Origin: a virus | IMG/VR virus record: IMGVR_UViG_3300033153_006874 | Location: 1 to 33,421 of that record | Reading direction: 5' to 3' (one strand) | Length of the DNA stretch: 33,421 bases | Shown: piece after piece, positions 14,293 to 23,104 of the stretch | Position numbering within the stretch: position 1 is the first letter of the stretch | Layout of the letters: every line of letters begins with the position of its first letter | Notes under the pieces: generated by a model | Database searches by the model: none | What the model saw: only the letters and a program-made list of their open reading frames with translations | Told to the model about the DNA's origin: nothing | Translations under genes and position numbers: made by a program

Positions 14293-15174
14293 TCATATCC
14301 AATCCGGTGGTAAGACAGCTCTAGGAGCTCCCTGTACTCGTGGGCTGATCATATCTTTAGCGGCGTTGAGCATTTTGCTGAGTCTAGCGTAGGCTTTTTC
14401 TGAGCCTGGTAGATTCATGTTGTCTAGGATGAATGCTGCTACTGCTTGAGCTAGGCATGGTTGATAGTCAGGGGGAAGCTGGATTACTTGGGATTGTCCC
14501 TGTAATGCTACGTAATCTCCCACGCTCAGTGTAGATGGCAATGAGGAAAAGGTTATATCTGATCCAGAGACAGTAGTTGAGGTTAGGTCGAAATCCCTAT
14601 ACTCATGGCCGCCTTGTTTGGAGATTAGGTCGAATATGTCTCCTGTAGCCCAGGTCGATACAATCGTACCAACTGTTACTACATTCGTTCCTGTGTCTAT
14701 CGCTGTGATAGTGGCACCAGCTGAGGACTCGATTAGGTCCCCTGGTCTTAGAAAGAAATAGACTCTTAAGGTTCCTTGAGTAGTCGACGGCGTTCTGTGG
14801 AGCATTATTTGGTTGTTTCTGAGGTAGAACGCTCTCGGTATGGCTTCAGTGAGAGAGGTATGGTCTACGTCCTCAGGTTCCATTCTGTCTAGATCGGAAA
14901 CACTACCGGCTGAGTCGAGATAATGGACTTCTCTACAAATCATGCCTACAGCTCTCGCTGGGATATCGTAAGCTGCTTGGTTGGCTGTGATTGCATAGTC
15001 TGTGTAATGGACGAAATACTCCTCTCTTATAGAGAGAATTTCAGGGAGTATGGTCGATTTGATTTCCTCATTGCCTATCTCTAGGATATCAGCCGTTTCA
15101 AACGTAGTCTGGCCAGTCGGCGCGAATGAGCGTCGATTTACTGAGCTTAGGAATTCTGCTGTCGTATGGCTCAT
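14293..15174 (-). CDS. head-tail adaptor candidate
   Basis: 293 residues from the ATG at 15174, chosen because AGGAAGG lies about six bases upstream and the previous gene stops at 15176. An earlier in-frame start at 15210 would overlap that gene. The protein opens with a helical region (TAEFLSSVNRRSF, DILEIGNEEIKSTILPEIL, REEYFVHY) followed by beta-rich segments (YDIPARAVGMICREVHY, IPRAFYLRNNQIMLH). This pattern is common to the adaptor protein placed between portal and nozzle in podovirus-like clusters (P22 gp4/T7 gp11 role). It precedes the 831-residue nozzle candidate with a one-base gap. Confidence 0.6.
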   Translation of the reverse strand: MSHTTAEFLSSVNRRSFAPTGQTTFETADILEIGNEEIKSTILPEILSIREEYFVHYTDYAITANQAAYDIPARAVGMICREVHYLDSAGSVSDLDRMEPEDVDHTSLTEAIPRAFYLRNNQIMLHRTPSTTQGTLRVYFFLRPGDLIESSAGATITAIDTGTNVVTVGTIVSTWATGDIFDLISKQGGHEYRDFDLTSTTVSGSDITFSSLPSTLSVGDYVALQGQSQVIQLPPDYQPCLAQAVAAFILDNMNLPGSEKAYARLSKMLNAAKDMISPRVQGAPRAVLPPDWI

Positions 15175-15175
15175 G

Positions 15176-15508
15176 TTATGCCTTCCTAGTAACTTCGATG
15201 AGTAAAGCACAGCTGCCTGTATTGATCGTACAAACTACCCGGAAATACTTGTAGTAAACTTGGGACACGTTATAGACGATAGTGTCATTTCCCGCGAAAT
15301 GGAGAGAGGTTCCTGTGAGCTGTGCAAAGTTTCCATTGCTACAGGCTGAGCCCTCTATGTAGATATCCATCGAAAACATGGAAGTAGCTTCAGTAAGCAC
15401 AAAGGACACAGAGTACCCTTTGTAGACATCGACTAAGCAGTCATCGGTGGTGAATGTAGCGCTTACGCCACTATCGTTAAATAGCGCTATTGTAGTTGGT
15501 CCTCTCAT
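15176..15508 (-). CDS. small beta-rich structural protein
   Basis: 110 residues with alternating beta-type hydrophobics and four cysteines; no signal, span or known motif. It overlaps the preceding 260-residue gene by four bases and ends one base before the adaptor start, so it is made with them. A head- or tail-decorating protein is a guess from position. Confidence 0.55.
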   Translation of the reverse strand: MRGPTTIALFNDSGVSATFTTDDCLVDVYKGYSVSFVLTEATSMFSMDIYIEGSACSNGNFAQLTGTSLHFAGNDTIVYNVSQVYYKYFRVVCTINTGSCALLIEVTRKA

Positions 15509-16287
15509 TCGCCGACTCCTAAGTGTGACAGTAAGATTTGGTAATCAAATGAGCCTGAAGCTGATCCAGCGCTTACGACGCCTGTCACTCTTAAGTCTGT
15601 GTACTCATCTATAAATAGTGGGGACCTTGGAGGCAAATGGTTACTGCCCTCTAGGCCGGGAGCTTCAAATAGTACCTGCCAGCTTGAGAATGGGACCGTG
15701 TTGTCATTCGCTCGTGTTCTTTTGTATACGTTGTAAGAAACTGACTTAGATGTATCAACTGAGGCGTGCATATCAATAATATAGGCTTTATGACCCCTCG
15801 GGATTGTGTAATGAGCTCCCTGAGTCTGACCTTGGTTAGTTGAGATATAAGCTTGTGTTGACCCGGCACTAGATACTCTGATTGTGACGTTACCAGCGTT
15901 TGATCCGCCGTATGCTCCCGCTTGGGATACTACAGCTCTGAATACTCTGATGAATGTGGTTGTCGTAGCTGTGCTGGCGCTAGTACCGGCTGTTGCTACA
16001 GTTTCAGATGCCTCATTCCAGTTCTCGTCTAATCCCTCTATGGTAATCTCTCTCGCTCCTGTTCCAGCAGCAGTATCGTTTGTGCTCGATGAGATAACCT
16101 CTATTGTTGCGGCTGTAGTTAGGTAAGTGAGTGTGCCGCCAGCTGCCCAGATGTCCTCGGCTGTAGTGCCGATTGTTGCGTTGATTCCGAATTTGTTGAC
16201 CATAGTAACGGACGGTACGTTGCCACTTGCTATGTCAAAGTAGAAATCTGAGCTATCTGAGCCCGGTATGTTTATGATTCTAGTCAT
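15505..16287 (-). CDS. structural protein, phage capsid/tail beta-protein family
   Basis: 260 residues, Thr/Ser/Ala-rich and almost all beta. Features include YFDIASGNVPSVTMVNKFG near the N-terminus, a GAREITIEGLDENWNEASET segment (about 75-95) and HYTIPRGHKAYI near 165. I recall this order of segments in abundant uncharacterised virion proteins of marine and environmental podo- and siphophages. Role (head fibre, decoration or tail) unknown. It overlaps the lipoprotein gene before it by one base and the 110-residue gene after it by four. Confidence 0.6.
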   Translation of the reverse strand: MTRIINIPGSDSSDFYFDIASGNVPSVTMVNKFGINATIGTTAEDIWAAGGTLTYLTTAATIEVISSSTNDTAAGTGAREITIEGLDENWNEASETVATAGTSASTATTTTFIRVFRAVVSQAGAYGGSNAGNVTIRVSSAGSTQAYISTNQGQTQGAHYTIPRGHKAYIIDMHASVDTSKSVSYNVYKRTRANDNTVPFSSWQVLFEAPGLEGSNHLPPRSPLFIDEYTDLRVTGVVSAGSASGSFDYQILLSHLGVGE

Positions 16288-17108
16288 TAGCTAACTCCCA
16301 ACAATAGTTTACATGTGAATATTCGCTCTGCTAATTCGCAGTTTTCGTCATCGCATCGAACGTAGTCCCCGACTTGATTGTCATCATCAAGGCACAAGTT
16401 GATAGCGCTATCAACTGGCCCACCGTATCTAGCGCTAAGAGCCGCATAAAAGCCGCTAGTAGGAATGCGGTCACTATGTTCGTGAATGCGATTCCGCATA
16501 CTATCGCTGATTTGTCCATTTTCTAGTGTTCCTGTTAAATGGATGAATAGCATCTGTAAGTGAGCTTGGTAGTCTGTTAGGCCGCTTGGGTAGACGTTTG
16601 AGACTTCTGTGTACCCGTAGTCGTGCCCTAGGACTCTCGCTGCTTTGTACCATAGGCCGATTAGAGCGGGAGTGTAATAAGTTCGATTGATTGCTCCCTC
16701 GCCCATGATCCAGCCGTTTTCATCGCCGTATTCTATGTGACGCTCAATCGCTGCTAGGTTCTTCTTTTCTATCAGGCAATTCAGGAGGCCGAGGCTCATG
16801 TCTCTTGAGAAAGATGAGGCTGACCTTGTGTCTGCGAAACACGTTTTTGATGGCGTTCTGTAATATCTCCCATCGACTCCAGCTGATTCCAGATCCGTGA
16901 TATTCAAACATGCTTTTCCACTCCACAACATTGAGTCACAAGATTTTGATACTAGCCAGCCGTTTTCGTCTGACAGGGATTCTGCTTCTAGCTCTAGTTC
17001 TGCGAGTTTTTCGCGTACCAAACTCGTGTCTAGGACTACCTCATTTCTTGGACTCGGTAGAACCTTTGAGCACGAGATCAGTATGAATGTTAGAGCTAGT
17101 AGTTTCAT
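16287..17108 (-). CDS. lipoprotein of unknown function inside the tail module
   Basis: 273 residues with a short lipoprotein signal (MKLLALTFILISC, lipobox LISC, Cys13). The mature part is helical with conserved-looking stretches DENGWLVSKSCDSMLW (about 47-62), SRDMSLGLLNCLIE, GWIMGEGAINRTYYTP and GLTDYQAHLQML, plus a Cys-rich end. The Trp/Gly/Asp pattern could fit a helical-barrel glycan-active protein, but no catalytic pair can be named. It is coupled by TAATG-type overlaps to the tail fibre gene before and the structural gene after it. A lipid anchor is unusual for a virion protein, so it may act on the host membrane, or the hydrophobic start may serve in the virion. Confidence 0.62.
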   Translation of the reverse strand: MKLLALTFILISCSKVLPSPRNEVVLDTSLVREKLAELELEAESLSDENGWLVSKSCDSMLWSGKACLNITDLESAGVDGRYYRTPSKTCFADTRSASSFSRDMSLGLLNCLIEKKNLAAIERHIEYGDENGWIMGEGAINRTYYTPALIGLWYKAARVLGHDYGYTEVSNVYPSGLTDYQAHLQMLFIHLTGTLENGQISDSMRNRIHEHSDRIPTSGFYAALSARYGGPVDSAINLCLDDDNQVGDYVRCDDENCELAERIFTCKLLLGVS

Positions 17109-20100
17109 TAGTCGACCACGTAAGTAATAACGTAAACATCCGTAAACCCGGCTGCTGCCGAATTTGTAAAGGTTGTTGCTACGACATCCCTGAGTAGTCT
17201 AATCTTTCCATCCGATTTAACTTGGAATAACCCGCTTGGTGACGATACCGCTGCGCCGTTGTTGTAGACAAGGGCTGTACTTGACTGATTACTGGTAGTA
17301 GGTTTAGCCCAATCTGGGAGCGCTGTATCTGTTGTGAGGAATTGACTTGATGTGCCGGTAACAGGTGAGGTGGGTGGAACAAGCAGAGTTACTACCCTCC
17401 CAACCCTTGTGACTAGGATGTTTTTTGAGGAGCTAGAACTTCCTGAGCCATCCCATGTCCATGTTGTAGCTAGCGTGTATTCTTGATATTCGCCTACATC
17501 GTTCGTAGTCGCGCCACTGTCCATTTTGGTGAGGCCCGAATGTTCCGCTGTCGCATTTCCAAATCCTACTGTGTTGCCACCTCGGGTTATTTTGATTCTC
17601 CAACGATAATTGTCGGTAACATCAATGCCGGTGTAATCATCTCCGACTGCGTTAAATGCTCCTCGGTTTCTACGCCCGGCGTTTCCGAAAATAATCCGGA
17701 TATTTGTAGATGAAGTTGTGTAGGCGGTAATCCCATATTGAGTTAAGTCGTTTCGTGTATACAGCGTTATGGTTGGATCACCCACAAAGTCCACCCAAGC
17801 TCCACTATTCTGTATTACTTGCAGAACCATTGTGTCGGTTTCTTGCAGTTCAGGAATAGTGATCCCGTAGTAAGTGTATTGGTCGACCGCTGATGTTGCG
17901 ATATTTGCAAACTGAGCGCCACTTGGCGACCTAGATACTTTACTCTGGTCTGCGTACCCTGTGTTTGCTGTTATCGCTGAACTATCGAAATATGAGTAGT
18001 ATTCCACATCATTACTACCCGCGTATAGCGTGCCGCTGCCTGCCCATTCGGCGATTGGGATTATTATAGTCCCGGACAACTGATCGCTACTATCAACGTC
18101 CGTAATGGCCAATGTTCCTTGGGAATCTGTCGCTGAAGCAGATTTTGAAAATCTAATGTTATTGCTTCCAATGCCTGAATTGTAAGCGGGTATCACGTCA
18201 ATCCAAACGTTAGCCGACGAATCATACATCTGGCCATACCCAAGCCCAGATACTCCGCTGTCTCTAACGCGAGTAGTGTCTATGGTTTTACCATCTGGTA
18301 CTTCTAGGGTTAAATCCCCACTTCCGGTCCAGTCTCCACTTGCTGCGACTCCGAAAGTCACTTCCATAACATCGCCATTGCGCTTCCATCTGCAATTCGC
18401 ATCGGATTCAGCCACGCTGGTTGTTGAACTAGAGCCTTCCCATACGGCAGTGAAAACAGTATCAGGCCCAACAATCGCTCCACTAGTAACCTTCCCAAAC
18501 CCTATGGATATCTCATTCAGCGAGATAAACCCGGCTGTACCACCAGCGTTAACGATTCTCATCTCGTAATAATCTGAATCATTTGTATCGAACGTGTTGC
18601 CCTGGTAGACGCCATTTAGATTCGGAATGAATGAATCACCTGAGGAGTCATCGCCGGATAGCGCTATCTCGGCTGCTGTACCTGTGTAGTCTGCTGATGT
18701 ATCTGTCCAGATTTCTACGTTAGCTGTATCGGTTACGTAGCTAGATACTAGCTGGACCCATGATAGACCGAGTTTATGGTTCTTGAGGGATTCAGGCATT
18801 GTGAATCGGACACGAGTATAGTGCCCTGTTCCGGTTGCTAGCGTGAATTTAATAGCTGTGCCCTTGCTTGGATCAAGGGGGATTTCTGAGCCGGTTGTAG
18901 TGCTTACACCTACAACGCCTGTACTTGAGTCTATCCAGTCCTGAACGTCATTTGTGGCTGTCTTATCTAGAGCTGAGCCACCGTCCTGGTTCTCTATTAG
19001 ATTGAATCCGCCACCGCCGCCGCCTGAGCCTAGTTCCTGCTCTATTCCGGCGTCGTCTAGGTGATAGAATTTTCCGTCTGATTTTGGATACAAGCCTTGA
19101 TAGCCGGTATTTGGGTTAGATGGTGTTGAGATTTCTTTTAGCTGTAATTCGGTATCGAATGACTTAATAGCTGTGAATGTCTGAGCGTCCTCAAGTGTAG
19201 CTATCGTTTTTGTGCCGCTTGGGAATGTGACGTTAGTCATATCAGCGCCAGCACCACCCCTAGATTTACCTAGAGTAGCTTCTGAGGAGAATTCTCCTGA
19301 GCCGTCATTTATTAGGACATGGTCCGCTGTACCAGCTGCGAGTTTTAATCTGGCTATGTCGGCGCCAGCTACTATCTCGCTATCCCCTATGGCGTTAGCC
19401 GCAATTGTGGCTACACCAGCATTATCTAGGGTTACGTCCCCTGACATCGTTACTGAGGTAGCTACGTTTGAGCCGTTACCTACTAAGATGTTGGCTGCTG
19501 TTAGGGTAGCGAGTTTTGAGTAGGCTATTGCCGCTGAGGTACTAACGTCAGCGTTCACGATTACTTCTGAGCCAATCGCCGCTACACCAGCGTTGTCGAG
19601 GCTTACATCCCCTGACATCGTTACTGATGTGGCTACGTTGGAACCATTACCTACTAGGATATTTGCTGCTGTAAGAGCTGCGAGTTTTGAATAGGCTATT
19701 GCTGCCGCTGAATTCACATCGGCGTCGATAATCACATCTGAGGCTATGGCTACTACACCAGCGTTTGACAAGCTTACATCACCTGAAACGGCAGTCACTG
19801 TAGCTACGTTAGACCCTGAGCCTATTAGGATGTTAGCTGAGGTCATTGCTGCGAGTTTTGAATAGTCGATTGCTGCTGCGGCGTCTACGTTCAGATTCAC
19901 TAGCAAGTCATACTCTGAAGCTGTTCCGCCAGCGTTCACGTTTAGAACCGTATTAGCTGCGCCTAAGGCTAGTGTGTTTAGCGGATTTCCGTTGAATTCT
20001 AATACATCTGAGGAATTTACTGTCAAATCAAGGTTGGCGCTATTCGCCGCGTTACGCCACGAGACATTCTCATCGTTCCCGAGTCTCATTATTCCAGCTG

Positions 20101-20314
20101 TTGCTGGTGTAGATCTAGAGCTGAAGTATGCGGATTTTAGCCCGTAAGTCGCTCCGAAATCTACGTCAGCAGTGAGAGTAAATGAGCCGCCAGCTTTTTG
20201 GAGGACTCCTGAGGCTAGAGCCACGAGGTAGTTTGTGACGTTTGTACCCCATGAGCCTTCTCCGACTGCTGGAATGGTATACGATGTCCCGTTTAGCGTA
20301 ACATTTGTTGACAT
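17108..20314 (-). CDS. tail fibre / receptor-binding protein with tandem repeats
   Basis: 1068 residues. The first 110 (VTLNGTSYTIPAVGEGSWGT, AGGSFTLTADVDFGATYGL, VSWRNAANSANL) form an attachment-type start common in environmental phage fibres. Residues about 147-310 hold three near-identical units of 57 residues (each with AAIxYSKLA, ILxGxGSNVA, SGDVxLxNAG). A Gly-rich hinge (GSGGGGGGF, about 430) leads into a long beta-rich C-terminal half with several modules, likely binding the receptor. No S74 tail or named lyase motif was found. It is the longest gene and is followed by the lipoprotein gene with overlap. Confidence 0.75.
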   Translation of the reverse strand: MSTNVTLNGTSYTIPAVGEGSWGTNVTNYLVALASGVLQKAGGSFTLTADVDFGATYGLKSAYFSSRSTPATAGIMRLGNDENVSWRNAANSANLDLTVNSSDVLEFNGNPLNTLALGAANTVLNVNAGGTASEYDLLVNLNVDAAAAIDYSKLAAMTSANILIGSGSNVATVTAVSGDVSLSNAGVVAIASDVIIDADVNSAAAIAYSKLAALTAANILVGNGSNVATSVTMSGDVSLDNAGVAAIGSEVIVNADVSTSAAIAYSKLATLTAANILVGNGSNVATSVTMSGDVTLDNAGVATIAANAIGDSEIVAGADIARLKLAAGTADHVLINDGSGEFSSEATLGKSRGGAGADMTNVTFPSGTKTIATLEDAQTFTAIKSFDTELQLKEISTPSNPNTGYQGLYPKSDGKFYHLDDAGIEQELGSGGGGGGFNLIENQDGGSALDKTATNDVQDWIDSSTGVVGVSTTTGSEIPLDPSKGTAIKFTLATGTGHYTRVRFTMPESLKNHKLGLSWVQLVSSYVTDTANVEIWTDTSADYTGTAAEIALSGDDSSGDSFIPNLNGVYQGNTFDTNDSDYYEMRIVNAGGTAGFISLNEISIGFGKVTSGAIVGPDTVFTAVWEGSSSTTSVAESDANCRWKRNGDVMEVTFGVAASGDWTGSGDLTLEVPDGKTIDTTRVRDSGVSGLGYGQMYDSSANVWIDVIPAYNSGIGSNNIRFSKSASATDSQGTLAITDVDSSDQLSGTIIIPIAEWAGSGTLYAGSNDVEYYSYFDSSAITANTGYADQSKVSRSPSGAQFANIATSAVDQYTYYGITIPELQETDTMVLQVIQNSGAWVDFVGDPTITLYTRNDLTQYGITAYTTSSTNIRIIFGNAGRRNRGAFNAVGDDYTGIDVTDNYRWRIKITRGGNTVGFGNATAEHSGLTKMDSGATTNDVGEYQEYTLATTWTWDGSGSSSSSKNILVTRVGRVVTLLVPPTSPVTGTSSQFLTTDTALPDWAKPTTSNQSSTALVYNNGAAVSSPSGLFQVKSDGKIRLLRDVVATTFTNSAAAGFTDVYVITYVVD
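19396..19876 (-). repeat. three tandem ~171-bp units in the fibre gene
   Basis: Units of 57 codons start at about 19876, 19705 and 19534. Units two and three are nearly the same protein sequence; the first has drifted. They encode repeated shaft modules whose number may change by slippage or recombination. Confidence 0.6.
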
Positions 20315-20317
20315 AGC

Positions 20318-20908
20318 TTAGTCCTTGCTTAGTATTTTGGCGTCTACTGTCATCCTACCGGCTGTTATCGCATAGATTACTCTGATATAGCGGTAAGTAG
20401 CATCGACTACCTCAAACCAATAACTTCCATCTGTTGTGATAGATGTGGCTGAGGCTTGATTTGTCCAGTTACTGTCATCGTTTGATTTTTGTAGCGTTAC
20501 AGTCGCACCAGCTACTGAAGTCGGTGTGAAAGTGTGTGTACCTGTTCCCTGGTCAGTTATGTCTATCTGAGTACCTGCTAGGGAATTGGCTAAGGATGTG
20601 GCTAGCTGATACGTGTCTACATCTATTACGATTACGAAATAATCTGTAGATGTGGACAAGCCTGCTGGGAGTGTCGTCGTAGTTGAGGTCTGACCCTTTA
20701 GCCCGGTCGTGAATCCGTGAGCTACTTCAGTGATCTCATCGTCTGTAGTGTTCACGTCAGATGTAGCGAATGCCAGAGCAGCTGGCGTATTGACGTCAGC
20801 TACTACTTGGATACTGAAATTGTCGATACGGCCGATATCAAATGAGACACCGTTAGTCGTAGTGATTATCTCAGTCTGAGTCTGTGTACTTTCTAGAGAG
20901 TTTCTCAT
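20318..20908 (-). CDS. beta-rich structural protein
   Basis: 196 residues, Thr/Ser/Asp-rich. A central segment (HGFTTGLKGQTSTTT, STDYFVIVIDVDTYQLATS, GTGTHTFTPT) recurs in many phage structural proteins and reads as a small beta domain. A final domain (VTLQKSNDDSNWTNQ, YRYIRVIYAI) resembles coat- or tail-associated jelly-roll modules. It lies between the coat-proximal 183-residue gene and the fibre gene. A head-decoration or fibre-base role is inferred. Confidence 0.6.
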   Translation of the reverse strand: MRNSLESTQTQTEIITTTNGVSFDIGRIDNFSIQVVADVNTPAALAFATSDVNTTDDEITEVAHGFTTGLKGQTSTTTTLPAGLSTSTDYFVIVIDVDTYQLATSLANSLAGTQIDITDQGTGTHTFTPTSVAGATVTLQKSNDDSNWTNQASATSITTDGSYWFEVVDATYRYIRVIYAITAGRMTVDAKILSKD

Positions 20909-20919
20909 TAGATGGTCCC

Positions 20920-21471
20920 TTATAGTCCACAGGCAAATGCTACCTGAGTATCTTGTCCGCCACCGGTCCCACCGACCAGGTACGTACTAGATGTAGTGAT
21001 AGTGGAGTCAGCGTCTGAAATCGCTACCATGTTTCCTAGAACGCCTGGGACTCTAGCAGTTACTGTAACTACACCAGCTGAGGAGGAGGCTAGGACTTGC
21101 TGAGATACTGTCGCATGAGCATTCAATGCTGCTGCTAATGCTGCTGCATCTGCTGTGTCGTCAGCTCCATCTACTTCCACATCTGTAGAGGCTGAAGGCG
21201 TTGAGGTAAATGTGAAGGTAATGCCACCGATTGTACAAGCGTCTGTAGCTACTACTGACACTAGGGTCCAAGTAGCTGAAGCCCTAACAGGAGCTGCGTC
21301 ACCAGTTTGAACATCGAAGTTTCCTCGCATACGTTCGGCTGCGAGATCTCGGAAATATCTAGACAAGGCGAGAGCTGCCTCTCGGTCCTTGTTTGCGTTT
21401 TTCTTGAATAGCTGCTGTAAGAGCGCTTGTGTTTCGTCTGATTGGACGACAACAGATAGTGTAGATGCCAT
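20920..21471 (-). CDS. head- or tail-associated structural protein
   Basis: 183 residues. A helical start (QALLQQLFKKNANKD, ALALSRYFRDLAAERMRG) is followed by a beta domain with ALAAALNAHATVSQQVLASS, VVTVTARVPGVLGNMVAI and LVGGTGGG. The latter is a module I recall from many phage tail and head-completion proteins. It is the first gene after the coat protein terminator, 88 bases beyond the coat stop, so it probably has its own promoter or depends on read-through. No obvious promoter was picked out. Confidence 0.58.
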   Translation of the reverse strand: MASTLSVVVQSDETQALLQQLFKKNANKDREAALALSRYFRDLAAERMRGNFDVQTGDAAPVRASATWTLVSVVATDACTIGGITFTFTSTPSASTDVEVDGADDTADAAALAAALNAHATVSQQVLASSSAGVVTVTARVPGVLGNMVAISDADSTITTSSTYLVGGTGGGQDTQVAFACGL

Positions 21472-21501
21472 GATTTGATTCCTTTAGTCGCAGTTTGATA
21501 C

Positions 21502-21537
21502 AAAAAATGGGAGCTGTAGCGTGGACTACAGCTCCCA
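21502..21537 (-). terminator. strong intrinsic terminator after the coat protein gene
   Basis: Read leftward: TGGGAGCTGTAG, six-base loop, CTACAGCTCCCA (12 perfect pairs, 21508-21537), followed at once by six T (21507-21502). It starts 22 bases beyond the coat protein stop and is the clearest rho-independent terminator in the window. Confidence 0.88.
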
Positions 21538-21558
21538 TTAGACGGGAGCTAACAAATA

Positions 21559-22788
21559 TTAGCTATTTGTAATGCCTGAGTAATAAACACACTTAGCTGG
21601 GCATATTAAGAGAATACAGTAATCATACTGAGCTACAATCTGGTAGCCAGCAGTAGACTCAAGTCTCTCGAAATATTCGCCGTCACCCATACCGAAAGTG
21701 ATATCAGTAGCGCCGATTCGTTTGATGCCCTTCTTAGGGAATGCAAACGCCTCGCCTTCCTTAGCAAATGGATGTGGAACGATTTCTAACATTCCGCCTT
21801 GGAAGTGGTACTTGATGGATTTAACACCCAACTCGGCTTTGTCAGACTTGTACGATGAGTCGAATGCTCTAAGAGCAGCGATATCACTGTTCAGACCTTC
21901 GAAAGTCAAACTAGAGAGGAGCAAACAAGTGTCCTCCTGTAATCCGCCTTTTCCTACAGCTTTTGCTAATCCCTTAAGGACCTCAGCCATAGTTAGGTTT
22001 CCACCGACTGGATGAGCGTTTGCTGCCCATAAATCGTACGTTCCAGCTGCAATTCCGAATAATGTTCCAGAGTTTTGAAGCTGCTTTGCTACACCATTCA
22101 TGCTGTTGGCGTATGAGCCTTTGAAGAATATATCGTCAGCAGCAACAACGTTTCCGATGTCTGTTGAGTTACCAGATACTGTGATGGCTTTATTAGCCAC
22201 ATCGACAGAATCAAGAACCAAGTCGGCATTGGTATTGATCTTAGTACCAGAGCTACGTTGCTCTAGGAGACTATTTTCCATGCCTCCCCACACACCTGGC
22301 GCCCAGCTGGCATCAGAGAAGGTTATCGTTTCATGAGTGGAATCTACGTTAGCAGATGAGCCAATGACACCTAAGCCGACCTTACCGTGAATGATTTCGA
22401 TCTCAGCTCGTTTAGCTAAAGAGTCTTTCATGTTTCCAGAGCGTAGGCTCATGTGAGTAATGAAAGCTTGCTCGCTTGTAGCCATGCGATTTGCAGCTGA
22501 GAGAGCTACTTGTGACCGTAACACCACGGGAACACTGTCGATTTCTATTTCATCGTATACCCCCGCAATCGCTGCCTCATATGTAAAGCTGCTATCATCG
22601 CCATAAGTGATGCCATTCTCGTGGGTTAGAGCTACTGGCCACAGGAATTTTCTACCAGTTTTTTGAGCAGCTGATAATTTTGGAATCATTTTTTGCATGA
22701 TACCGCATGAAGGAACCAAGTTGTTTACCTTGTCAGCTACCTTGTATTTGAACATGGTATCTAACGTGGTTTTAGTATTAGCAGACAT
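21559..22788 (-). CDS. major capsid (coat) protein
   Basis: 409 residues, well-mixed alpha/beta composition, no signal or spans. It follows the portal and scaffold genes, is insulated by hairpins on both sides and has a good ribosome site (AAGGA), all typical of the highly expressed coat gene. Segments such as GRKFLWPVALTHENGITYGD, VPVVLRSQVALSAANRMATS and a late EYFERLESTAGYQIVAQYDY suit the HK97-type coat fold. I cannot place it in a named coat family from sequence alone. Confidence 0.78.
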   Translation of the reverse strand: MSANTKTTLDTMFKYKVADKVNNLVPSCGIMQKMIPKLSAAQKTGRKFLWPVALTHENGITYGDDSSFTYEAAIAGVYDEIEIDSVPVVLRSQVALSAANRMATSEQAFITHMSLRSGNMKDSLAKRAEIEIIHGKVGLGVIGSSANVDSTHETITFSDASWAPGVWGGMENSLLEQRSSGTKINTNADLVLDSVDVANKAITVSGNSTDIGNVVAADDIFFKGSYANSMNGVAKQLQNSGTLFGIAAGTYDLWAANAHPVGGNLTMAEVLKGLAKAVGKGGLQEDTCLLLSSLTFEGLNSDIAALRAFDSSYKSDKAELGVKSIKYHFQGGMLEIVPHPFAKEGEAFAFPKKGIKRIGATDITFGMGDGEYFERLESTAGYQIVAQYDYCILLICPAKCVYYSGITNS

Positions 22789-23104
22789 TTGTATATCCTT
22801 TCACAGACACAATATTAGAATGTAGTTAAAACGAGTTTTTGCCTGATCTAGCGCTGTTGAGGTTGGAGCTAATGCTCGCCCAGCTATCTGGCTGTGTGTG
22901 AAAGACATGGAGTTATTAGCAGAGAAGGTTGGACCGAAGTCGCCTAAAAGCCAAGCTGTTGCCTTCACTTACATACTGACCCCTCAGGTTGGTATGACCA
23001 TAGGACTATTTTGTAAGCTGGTGTTATTGCTGGAATGAAATTCGGGCTCGTAAGGGGAGTTAATTCCTACGAGCCCAATAAGACCTGCTGAGTAATTGGT
23101 ATGT
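22789..23104 (-). other. 316-base non-coding stretch ahead of the coat gene
   Basis: No frame longer than about 15 codons makes sense here on either strand. It holds the hairpin at 23044-23076, a TAATAT possible -10 box near the coat gene without a clear -35, and AAGGA before the coat ATG. This looks like a dedicated leader or promoter region. No tRNA-like fold was recognised. Confidence 0.5.
23044..23076 (-). terminator. hairpin after the scaffold gene
   Basis: GGGCTCGTA (23044-23052) pairs with TACGAGCCC (23068-23076), nine perfect pairs. Two more G-C pairs follow a one-base bulge. It sits about 28 bases past the scaffold stop. The T-run on the leftward transcript is weak (GAATTTCATT), so it may attenuate or protect RNA ends more than fully stop transcription. 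Confidence 0.5.

Noticed and set aside
15175-15210. Extended start at 15210 for the adaptor candidate
   Set aside because: It would overlap the previous gene by 35 bases, while the ATG at 15174 has AGGAAGG just upstream and fits the one-base spacing.
22789-23104. Possible small gene or tRNA in the gap before the coat gene
   Set aside because: All frames are broken within about 15 codons and no cloverleaf with a TTC-type T-arm could be found by eye.
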